The position numbers and the translations under genes are program-made. Below, piece after piece: positions 52,218-60,900 of a stretch of 64,000 nucleotides of DNA. This stretch comes from Hoeflea ulvae. GTDB lineage: Bacteria; Pseudomonadota; Alphaproteobacteria; Rhizobiales; Rhizobiaceae. Location of the stretch: the NCBI RefSeq assembly GCF_026619435.1, contig NZ_JAOVZQ010000001.1, forward strand, positions 3,231,501 to 3,295,500. The letters are read 5' to 3'. The notes under the pieces are model-generated. The model saw nothing but the letters and a program-made list of their open reading frames with translations. It was not told the origin of the DNA and ran no database searches. The first letter of the stretch is position 1; each line of letters starts with the position of its first letter.

Positions 52218-52751
52218 ATGTCCTCGAAATTTCGCATTCTCTCGCTTTGCCTTGCGGTCACCGCTGCGGTCTGCGCATCACCCTCGGTGGCGCGTGACAA
52301 GGACTCGGTCTTCTTCGAATCCGTCGCCGGCGTCTGGAAGGGCCCGGGCGAGATTGTCGCCGGGAAATACAAGGGCACGAAATTTGTCTGCAACCTGACC
52401 GGCGATCCGAACAATCTGACCTCGGCCGGCATCACGCTGGATGGCTCCTGCCGCGTCGGCGTCTTCAATCAGAAGATGTCCGCAGTGATCACCCGCAAGG
52501 GCAAGAGCTACACCGGCCGCTTCCTCGACGGTTCGGCAGGCGACGGTCTCGACATTGTCTCCGGCAAGGTTTCGGGCAACCGCGCCGTCATGGGCATCAA
52601 CCGCAAGACATTGAACGGCGCCATGATCGCCAGCCTCAACGATGCCGAGACGATGAATGTGACGATTTCGGTCAAGGTCGGCAAGCAGATGGTTCCGGTC
52701 ATCGGCATGACCCTCAAGCGCGGTGCTCAGAAGCTCGCCAGCGGCGGCTGA
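52218..52751 (+). CDS. Exported protein of unknown function
   Basis: A 177-residue protein with a Sec signal peptide (MSSKFRILSLCLAVTAAVCASPSVA, about 25 residues). The mature part has two Cys (KFVCNLTG and GSCRVGVF) likely to form a disulfide and a beta-rich look, DSVFFESVAGVWKGPGEI. I recognise no family with confidence. The ATG at 52218 is preferred over the GTG at 52209. Confidence 0.68.
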   Translation: MSSKFRILSLCLAVTAAVCASPSVARDKDSVFFESVAGVWKGPGEIVAGKYKGTKFVCNLTGDPNNLTSAGITLDGSCRVGVFNQKMSAVITRKGKSYTGRFLDGSAGDGLDIVSGKVSGNRAVMGINRKTLNGAMIASLNDAETMNVTISVKVGKQMVPVIGMTLKRGAQKLASGG

Positions 52752-52787
52752 CTCTGGTCAGCGCGACCTGGGGCCATGGCAATCGGC

Positions 52788-53319
52788 TTATTCTTCGCCC
52801 TGCCACCAGTCACCGGCCTGGCTCAGCGCCTCGATGCCTTCGGAATCCACCAGGCTTGACCAGTCATCGATGCTCTGCAGGTTGACGATCGCCCGCGGCG
52901 CGATGTCGGCCAGCGGCACCATCACGAAGGCGCGTTCGGTCATGCGCGGATGCGGCACCGTCAGGTCGGCGTGATCGGACAGAAAATCCCCATGCAGCAG
53001 CACGTCGAGGTCAATCGTGCGCGGTCCCCAGCGATCGGTGCGAACCCGGCCAAGCTGCAGCTCTATCTCGAGACACACTTTCAGCAGTTCATGCGGATCG
53101 AGCCGGGTCTCCACCAGCGCGCAGGCATTGTGAAACCATTCCTGGTCGGTCTTGCCCCAGTGGCGGAGTCCGGTAAAGACGGGAAACAGTGCGCAGCTTG
53201 ATGTCACCATGCGCGTCGAGCAGCTTCAGCGCCCGCGCCATGGTCCGGCGCGGATTGCCGATATTGCCGCCCAGCCCGATCGCCGCAATGACCGTCCTGG
53301 CCTCAGGCACGGTGTTCAA
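52788..53319 (-). pseudogene. folK: folK (HPPK), interrupted by a one-base frameshift
   Basis: 6-hydroxymethyl-7,8-dihydropterin pyrophosphokinase of folate synthesis, in two frames. The 5' part (53319-about 53160) encodes AAIGLGGNIGNPRRTMARAL and SRLYRTPP. The 3' part (about 53160-52788) encodes WGKTDQEWFHNACALVETRL, RWGPRTIDLDVLLHGD and VPHPRMTERAFVMVPLADIAP. Removing the single g at 53160 gives RTPPWGKTDQ, exactly as in the family. Because folK is normally essential and both halves are well conserved, sequencing error is likely, but a true mutation is possible. The start is uncertain (TTG 53319 or GTG 53310). It overlaps folB by 17 nt. Confidence 0.88.
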
Positions 53320-53671
53320 CCGTCACTTCGACATGATCGAGAATGCCCGGCACCGCCGCACTGGGCTTGCGCACCGTGATGCGCGCCAGCCGGATCTGTG
53401 AAAACCGGGAAGTCAGCGCCTTGGCGATGTCGAGCGCCAGCGCCTCGATCAGATAGCGGCGCTTGCCGGTCACGATCTCCTCGATCACCTTGAACGCCAC
53501 ACCGTAATGAACCGTGCCCTCGATCGAATCCGTTTCCAGGGCGTCGTTCTGGTCCACTTCAAGCTCGGCATCGACAAAGAAGCGCTGGCCGAGGAATTCC
53601 TCCTCGTCATGCACGCCATGGCGGGCGAAGAACGCGCAATTAGCGAGACGGATGGTGTAACACTCAGCCAT
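53303..53671 (-). CDS. folB: Dihydroneopterin aldolase
   Basis: Folate-pathway aldolase of 122 residues that makes 6-hydroxymethyl-dihydropterin. The sequence IRLANCAFFARHGVHDEEEFLGQRFFVDAELEVD is the family start; the later LIEALALDIAKAL and ITVRKPSAAVPG match conserved segments. Its 5' end overlaps folP by 8 nt, and the 3' end overlaps folK. The folP-folB-folK gene order is common in this group. Confidence 0.93.
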   Translation of the reverse strand: MAECYTIRLANCAFFARHGVHDEEEFLGQRFFVDAELEVDQNDALETDSIEGTVHYGVAFKVIEEIVTGKRRYLIEALALDIAKALTSRFSQIRLARITVRKPSAAVPGILDHVEVTVEHRA

Positions 53672-54542
53672 GACCGGGCTCCTTTTCGCGGCTGCTTTGA
53701 ACCAAAGCGTCGGCAACCGCAAGGCCGTCCATGTTGAAAGCCACATTGTGCACCCGAAACATCGCCGCTCCGGCCAACCGCAAGATCACGCTTGTGGCGG
53801 TCGTCCCAACGTCGCGCCCCGCTGCCTCCCGCCCGGTCAGGCCGCCGATGAAGCGTTTCCGCGAGGTCCCCGCCAGCAGCGGCAATCCCAGCCGGTGCAG
53901 CTCGGCAAACCGGGCCATCAACTCGATATTGTCATCGGCGTCCTTGGCAAAACCGAAGCCCGGATCAAGCAGGATCTGCTCATCACTGATCCCGGCCTTG
54001 CGGGCAATCTCCAGCGAGCCGGCGAACCAGGCGAACTGGTCATCGACCAGATCCGGCAGGCAGGCGCGCTCGCGCCCGGTATGCATGATCGCCACCGCCG
54101 CACCGGCATCTGCGGCGACCTGCGCAATCTCCGGCTCGCGCTGCAGCCCCCAGACATCATTGATCAGATGCGCGCCGGCAGCGAGCGCCAGCCGCGCCGT
54201 TTCCGCCCGCCAGGTATCGACCGAGACGAGCATCCCTCCCCGGTGGCACAGGGCCTCGATCACCGGCATGATCCGGCGCTGCTCGTCCAGGGCCGAAACC
54301 GGCTCGGCGCCTGGCCGGGTTGATTCCCCGCCGATGTCGACAATGTCCGCGCCGGCCGCAACCATCGCCAGCGCCGCAGCCACGGCCGCGTCGGCCTCGG
54401 CGTGCAGCCCGCCGTCGGAAAACGAATCCGGCGTGACATTGACAATGCCCATCACTTTCGCGCGCGGACCCAGCTCGATCACGCCATTGCGCGCGAGCTT
54501 GAGCAGTCTGGGTTCAAAGGCATTGTCGGGAGGCAGCTGCAT
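53664..54542 (-). CDS. folP: Dihydropteroate synthase
   Basis: Target of sulfonamides; joins 6-hydroxymethyl-dihydropterin pyrophosphate and p-aminobenzoate. The 292-residue TIM barrel contains VMGIVNVTPDSFSDGG, IVDIGGESTRPGA, LINDVWGLQ, ILLDPGFGFAKDADDN and LLAGTSRKRFIG. The start at 54542 (MQLPPDNAFEPR) has GAGG 11 nt upstream. It opens the folP-folB-folK operon and is divergent from the DUF922 gene. Confidence 0.95.
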   Translation of the reverse strand: MQLPPDNAFEPRLLKLARNGVIELGPRAKVMGIVNVTPDSFSDGGLHAEADAAVAAALAMVAAGADIVDIGGESTRPGAEPVSALDEQRRIMPVIEALCHRGGMLVSVDTWRAETARLALAAGAHLINDVWGLQREPEIAQVAADAGAAVAIMHTGRERACLPDLVDDQFAWFAGSLEIARKAGISDEQILLDPGFGFAKDADDNIELMARFAELHRLGLPLLAGTSRKRFIGGLTGREAAGRDVGTTATSVILRLAGAAMFRVHNVAFNMDGLAVADALVQSSREKEPGHG

Positions 54543-54647
54543 CGAAAGGTTTTCCTCATGCCTGTGGCAATTTGACTCCGGCTTGCTGTTGCATGACCTG
54601 GCGGCTTGGCGCAAGTTCCGCAGCATTGTCCTCGACCGGAGTTATTC

Positions 54648-55262
54648 ATGCGCCTCACTCGCATCGGCATCATGGCGCTGTCATTGTCCCTGTTCCCGTA
54701 TCCCGGCGTCGCCGACCCGGTGATCAGCAAGACCTATTCCTATTTCAACATCAGCGGCCGCACCGGTGCCGAGCTTGAACGCGAGCTGACCCTGCGCGGC
54801 CCGATGCTCGAGCAGACAGGCACCCGGCATCCCGGCGCCACCCGGATCAAGCTTGGCGGTTCGGTGAAATATGAAAAGCTCGACGGCAGATGCCGGGTGA
54901 TCGGGACCGAGGTCAAGCTCGAGACCCACCTGACCCTGCCGCGCTGGAAGAACCGCGCCTCGGCCGACAAGGACACGAGACTGATCTGGGACACGCTGTC
55001 CTCCGACATCAAGCGCCACGAGGAACGCCACGCCGAGATCGCGCGGCAACATGCCCGCAAGATGGAAAAGGCACTTGAAGCGCTACGGCCGCAAAAGACC
55101 TGCGAGAAGATGAAGGCCCGGGTCGACGCCACCACCAAGTCGATCATCGAAAAGCACGCCGCCGATCAGGCCCGCTTCGACCGTGTCGAGGCGGCAAGCT
55201 TCGAACGGCGCATGCTCAGGATGCTGCGCTTCAAGGCGGAAAAGCGTCACAAGGGCGGCTGA
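54648..55262 (+). CDS. DUF922 family secreted protein, putative zinc protease
   Basis: A 204-residue protein with a signal peptide (about 1-22, MRLTRIGIMALSLSLFPYPGVA). The DUF922 core has a zinc-protease-like HExxH motif, seen as IKRHEERHAEIARQHARKMEKAL, after RLIWDTLSSDIKRHEE. Protease activity is proposed for the family but not established. A GGAG site 6 nt before the ATG fixes the start. It is monocistronic. Confidence 0.82.
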   Translation: MRLTRIGIMALSLSLFPYPGVADPVISKTYSYFNISGRTGAELERELTLRGPMLEQTGTRHPGATRIKLGGSVKYEKLDGRCRVIGTEVKLETHLTLPRWKNRASADKDTRLIWDTLSSDIKRHEERHAEIARQHARKMEKALEALRPQKTCEKMKARVDATTKSIIEKHAADQARFDRVEAASFERRMLRMLRFKAEKRHKGG

Positions 55263-55474
55263 TTCTCCGCCGGGACACGTGCGAAGCCAACGTCCCTTGA
55301 GAACCTGCGATGCCATCTGGAAACAACCGGGTTGACGCCTGATGCTGATTTTGTGCTGTCTTTTTCCGTTGCTGGGATCAAAACACCCACAGGAACAACA
55401 ACATTTTCACAACCACAGTATTCTCAAGTGATGCGAGTGTAAATTTGGCACCCCAAATTCCCACCGGGCACTCC

Positions 55475-55504
55475 TGACAATATTCGAAGCGCCGCAACTA
55501 GGTC
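55475..55504 (+). promoter_or_regulatory. Possible promoter of the intergenic sRNA candidate
   Basis: CTGACA (55475-55480) and CTAGGT (55499-55504) are 18 nt apart, an acceptable sigma-70 layout for this group. Transcription would start near 55511. Confidence 0.4.
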
Positions 55505-55510
55505 ATATTG

Positions 55511-55649
55511 CAGTCAAGAGGTCTTTTAATCAAATGATTCGAGTTCTCCCGGCGCAAGGAAGCCTCTTGATGGTCCTCCCCCATCGAGTCTGATAACCAA
55601 TGCGCCCATTTGCCTCGCTTCCCCACCAGGGGAATGCGAGGCTTTTTTT
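55511..55649 (+). ncRNA. Candidate small RNA with an anti-Shine-Dalgarno stretch
   Basis: A promoter-like pair, about 140 nt without a coding frame, and a strong terminator form a free-standing unit between the DUF922 gene and the NADP-reductase gene. TCAAGAGG (55515-55522) is perfectly complementary to CCTCTTGA (55563-55570), giving a first stem. Immediately after it comes an unpaired-looking GGTCCTCCCCCATC (55573-55586), which could pair with ribosome binding sites. The overall layout recalls the AbcR (alpha-r15) sRNAs of rhizobia; this comparison is from memory and unverified. Confidence 0.55.
55611..55649 (+). terminator. Rho-independent terminator of the sRNA candidate
   Basis: Stem GCCTCGC-TCCCC / GGGGA-GCGAGGC with a short loop, followed by TTTTTTT (55643-55649). 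No protein gene on the plus strand ends near it, so it most likely ends an untranslated RNA. Confidence 0.85.
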
Positions 55650-55664
55650 GTCCGCAATAGGGGC

Positions 55665-56717
<1,053 letters not shown>

Positions 56718-57038
56718 TCAGGCCTGCCGCTCGGGCACATGCACCACCAGACCGTCCAGTTCCTTGCGAACCTTGATCTGGCAGGAAAGCCGTGAGGTCG
56801 GACGCACGTCGAAAGCGAAATCGAGCATGTCCTCTTCCATTGGCGCCGGCGCCCCGACCGTTTCAACCCATTGCTCGTCGACATAGACATGGCAGGTCGC
56901 GCATGCGCAGGCGCCGCCGCATTCTGCTTCGATTCCGGGAACGGAATTGCGGATTGCGTTCTCCATGACCGTCGAGCCGTTTTCGGCATCAACGTCAAAA
57001 CGCGTTCCGTCATAGGCGACTAGGGTAATTTTGGTCAT
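56718..57038 (-). CDS. [2Fe-2S] ferredoxin, adrenodoxin type
   Basis: A 106-residue ferredoxin with cluster ligands in [11 protein letters not shown] (C-x5-C-x2-C) and a fourth Cys in RLSCQIKV. The sequence EMxF-type [21 protein letters not shown] is typical of the vertebrate/ISC ferredoxin group. It precedes the FNR gene in the same operon, so electrons probably pass NADPH-FNR-ferredoxin. The start at 57038 ([11 protein letters not shown]) is set by homology; the longer frame upstream is unsupported. Confidence 0.93.
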   Translation of the reverse strand: MTKITLVAYDGTRFDVDAENGSTVMENAIRNSVPGIEAECGGACACATCHVYVDEQWVETVGAPAPMEEDMLDFAFDVRPTSRLSCQIKVRKELDGLVVHVPERQA

Positions 57039-57055
57039 GACAGCCTCTGGCGTAT

Positions 57056-57071
57056 TCACTTGTGGAAGTGA
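57056..57071. promoter_or_regulatory. Inverted repeat upstream of the ferredoxin gene
   Basis: TCACTT-gtgg-AAGTGA, a perfect 6-bp inverted repeat with a 4-nt centre, 18 nt before the ferredoxin start. It could be an operator or a leader hairpin; no known consensus is recognised. Confidence 0.35.
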
Positions 57072-57151
57072 GGCTTTCATACACGCTGGACCGCATGAGG
57101 CAAGAATGAAAACCTCGCTGCGACCGCGTTGCGCGGCATGGTTTTCCAAAA

Positions 57152-57177
57152 CGGCGATTTTTCTGCAGAAATCGCCG
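57152..57177 (-). terminator. Probable terminator of the Hpt gene
   Basis: Nine-base stem CGGCGATTT / AAATCGCCG with a small inner palindrome, followed on the minus strand by TTTT. It lies 43 nt beyond the Hpt stop. The T run is short, so confidence is moderate. Confidence 0.55.
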
Positions 57178-57219
57178 CATCCACCGCGCATTGACGCGGT
57201 GGCGTCTCAGACCGCCGTC

Positions 57220-57588
57220 TTAGCGCATCAGGCCGACGATGAAACTGTCGGCGTCGATCACCGACCCGGCAAAGGCCGACACGGCGGCCGCATTGCCCGG
57301 TCCGGTTTCGACCTCGGCTGCACGACGCGCCACATCAAAGGCGCCGATTGCCTTGGCGGCTCCTGCGAGCCGGTGTGCCAGTTCGGAGCGCGCCGCATCG
57401 TCCAGTGTTGCCATCTGGGCCACGGCCTCGCGCGCCTGCTTTGCAAACAGCGCCAGCACTTCGGTCTCCAGCGACTTGTCGCCGCCGGTCTGCCGTGCCA
57501 GGTGCACCAGATCGACCGGCCGCCCGCCCGAGGGTCGGGGCTGGTAGCTGAGTTCCGGGGCTTCGAATGCAATACTGAGCGCCGCCAT
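57220..57588 (-). CDS. Hpt-domain phosphotransfer protein
   Basis: A 122-residue, mostly helical protein. The phosphorylatable His is in SELAHRLAGAAKAIGAFDVARRAAEVE, the standard Hpt box (HxLxGxxxxxGA), with flanking helices LETEVLALFAKQAREAVAQM. It probably relays phosphate between a hybrid kinase and a response regulator; the partner cannot be told. It is divergent from the giant GPR-like gene, with 380 nt between them. Confidence 0.8.
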   Translation of the reverse strand: MAALSIAFEAPELSYQPRPSGGRPVDLVHLARQTGGDKSLETEVLALFAKQAREAVAQMATLDDAARSELAHRLAGAAKAIGAFDVARRAAEVETGPGNAAAVSAFAGSVIDADSFIVGLMR

Positions 57589-57968
57589 GGCGGATATCCT
57601 TTATGTCAACAACGGTGGAGGTGAGTGTGATGGTGGCGGCCTCTCCATTCCGTAAACACCTGCGTGGCCCGGACGGGAAAAACTGCCGGCATGGTTAACG
57701 GCCGGTAAATGTGGCGAATGATTGGCGTTTACGCCTCTTTCTGACACAGAAGTGCACCAAAAACCGGTGGACGCCGGGGCCATCCCATCGCTTTTGTTTG
57801 TTAAATTCCGCCGTGTGTGCCACTAAATTGGAGGTTTGAGGGTCCGGAAACGGGCGTTGGCCGGATTCTCCGCTCGTTCGCGTGGAACCGGCACCCTCAG
57901 CATTTGGGCGTGCAGCACTGGCGGATCGCACGAACAATCCCTCTTTCGGGCAACGAGGCTTGAGTAGT
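57589..57968. other. Divergent intergenic region between the Hpt and GPR-like genes
   Basis: About 380 bases holding both promoters and no supported gene. It contains TTAA-CGGCCGG-TAAA (57695-57709), one mismatch from the CtrA full site TTAA-N7-TTAA, and a GGCG-TTTA-CGCC palindrome near 57723. The open frame before the GPR start (from 57882) has no homology-like features. Confidence 0.45.
57695..57709. promoter_or_regulatory. CtrA-like binding site
   Basis: TTAA-N7-TAAA differs from the CtrA consensus TTAA-N7-TTAA at one base. It lies about 260 nt upstream of the GPR-like start and 107 nt upstream of the Hpt start. CtrA is the output of the CckA relay, and cckA is in this window. A single near-match could be chance. 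Confidence 0.35.
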
Positions 57969-60900
57969 ATGAGTAAGACACCAGCGGACAAAAGCATAGA
58001 CGAGCAGACATTCGAGGCGCTTGAAGACGCCCTGAATATTGATCTGGCCGATGACGGTCTGGACATGCTTGACGACATCTCGCTCGAGGAACTGGAAGAC
58101 AAGGTCTCCAGCGCTGCCCGGGAGCTCAAGAGCGCCGGTCAGAAGCCCGAGACCGCGAACCTGTCTGCGCCGCAGTCCGAGCAACAGGACAAGCCCTCCC
58201 CGCAGCGCACCCCACCGCCCACATTCACGCCTGTCGGCCCGCTGGCGCCCGCCAATGATGACGGCCGCAAGACCACCGCCGGTCTCCTGCGCGCACTTGA
58301 AATCCGTTCCAGCCGCAGCGCCGTCCGCAATGCCACCGTCATTTCTGTGCTCTGGACCGTCGGCGTCCTTGGCCTGGCAAATCTGCTCTACGGCCCTGAC
58401 ATCTGGCAGATCCGCTCGGCCTCCGATATTCTGGCGATGCCCGCCGCCATCGGTTTCCTCGTAGCGATCCTGGTACCCGTGCTGGTCTTCTTCGCCTTCT
58501 CGATCATGATGGCGCGCGCACGCGAAATGCGCTCCGCCGCCCGCTCAATGGCCGAAGTGGCGCTCCGCCTCGCCGAACCCGAAAATGTCGCCGGCGACCG
58601 CATCCTGACCGTCGGCCAGGCCGTGCGCCGCGAAGTCTCGGCCATGAACGAGGGCATCGAACGCACCATCGCCCGCGCCTCTGAACTCGAAACCCTGGTC
58701 CATTCCGAAGTCAACGCCCTGGAACGCAGCTATTCGGACAATGAAATGCGGGTCCGCGGCCTGGTGCAGGAGCTGGGCTCGGAACGCGATGCCATCGTCA
58801 ACCATGCCGAACGCATCCGCGCCTCGATCTCCGGCGCCCATGAACAGCTCAAGGACGAGCTGACCACGGCCAGCGAAGAGATTTCGGCACGCATCTCGAC
58901 TTCCGGCGAGGCATTTGCACAGCTGATGGAAACCCGGGCCGCAAGCCTGCAGGAACGCACCATCGAAACCAGCCGCCATCTGGAAGACCTGCTCGATGGC
59001 CGCGCCGATGCCCTGGTGACCGCGCTCAAGACCTCCGGCAGCGAACTGACCGACGAGTTCGACACAAGGCTGGAAATGCTCAATGTCCAGCTCAACCAGC
59101 GCGGCAAGGCGCTGTTGTCCGAATTCGAGACCCGCGCGTCCACGCTCGACGCCAACACCGAAAAACTCAATGCCGCGCTGGGTGAACGCGCCAGCCAGCT
59201 CAATGAAACGCTGATTGCCCGCACCCGCGAAATCTCCGACAGTCTCGGCGTCGGACAGCAGGCGATCACCTCGGGTCTCGAACAGACCCTGGCGATGCTC
59301 AATTCGTCGCTCGATGAAAAGGGCGCATCGTTCCGCCAGTCGCTCAAGAGCAGCGCCGATGATGCAATCATGGATCTCGATCTGCGCTCCGGCTTCTTCG
59401 AGGAGAAACTGGAATCCTCGATCAGCCGCCTGACCGCCGCCTTTGACGAGCGGGTTGGTGAATTCACCTCCGCCTTCGACAGCCGCGCGGGCAGCCTCGA
59501 CGGCAAGCTGTCAGACAGCCTGTCGCGCATCAACGAGACCCTCAATGGCGGTACCAATGCGATGGACGGCATTCTCGCCGCCAGCCTCGAACGCATTGGC
59601 GCAACACTTTCCGATCGCGCCCAGGCCCTGGAATCCTCGCTGGGCACCGGCGTCCAGCGTCTGGAAAACTCCACCTCTACCGCCGCATCCCGGATCGAAA
59701 GCACCTTGACCCAGCGCGCCCAGGCACTGGAAACCGCGCTCGGATCCGGTGTCGAACGGCTGGAAACCACCACCGAAACCGCCGCCAACCGCATCGAGAC
59801 AAGCCTGGCCGAACGCGCAGAGACACTCGAATCGGCCATGGGCGCCGGCGCGCAGCGGCTGGAATCCTCCACCGTCACCGCCGCCTCCCATATCGAAAAC
59901 ACCCTGGCAAAACGCGCCGAAGCGCTGGAATCGGCGCTGGGCTCTGGTGTCGAACGCATGGAGACCTCCGCTGCGACCGCCACCAGCCGCATGGAAACCA
60001 GCCTGGCCGAACGCGCCGAGGCACTGGAAAACGCCCTTGGCGCCGGCGCACAGCGGATGGAATCCTCCACCGCCACCGCCGCTTCGCATATTGCCGCCAC
60101 CCTGGCCAAGCGCACCGAGGCGCTGGAGACGGCGCTGAGCTCGGGCGCCGAGCGGGTGGAATCGTCCACAGCAGATGCCGCCTCGCGGATCGAGACAACA
60201 CTGTCAGAACGCGCCCAGGCGCTGGAGACGACCATGAACTCCGGCGCGCGCCGGATGGAATCGTCCGCCGCCAATGTCACCGCACGCATCGAGTCCACCC
60301 TGACCGAACGCGCCGAGGCACTTGAAAATGCGCTCGGCTCCGGCGCCGACCGGATGGAATCCTCCACCGCAAACGCCGCATCGCGGATAGAGACCACCCT
60401 GACCGAACGGGCCGAGGCGCTGGAAACGGCCATTGGCACCGGGACGGCCCGGATGGAATCCTCCTCCAACAATGCTGCAGCCCGGATCGAAACCACCCTC
60501 GCCCAGCGGGCCGAGGCGCTGGAGTCCACGCTGGAAGCAGGCATGGGCCGGCTCGAAAGCTCGACCTCGAATGCCGCCAACCGGATCGACGAAACCCTGT
60601 CCAAGCGTGCCAGCAACCTGGAAGCGGCCCTTGCAACCGGCGCCGAACGCCTCGACGAAAGCCTGTCGGAGCGGACCAACGAAATCGTGTCCGGCATCGC
60701 CGGCAAGGTCACCGATCTGGAATTCGCGCTCGCCGCCGGCGCGGAGCGGATCGACACCAGCATGAACGAGCGCTCTGCCGCCCTGTTCGGCACGCTGTCC
60801 GAGAGCGCCGAGTCGCTGGACCGCAAGCTTGGCGAAAGCGCCGCAATCTTCGGATCGACGGTCAACCAGGCTGCCGATGCGCTCGACGGACGCCTTGCCG

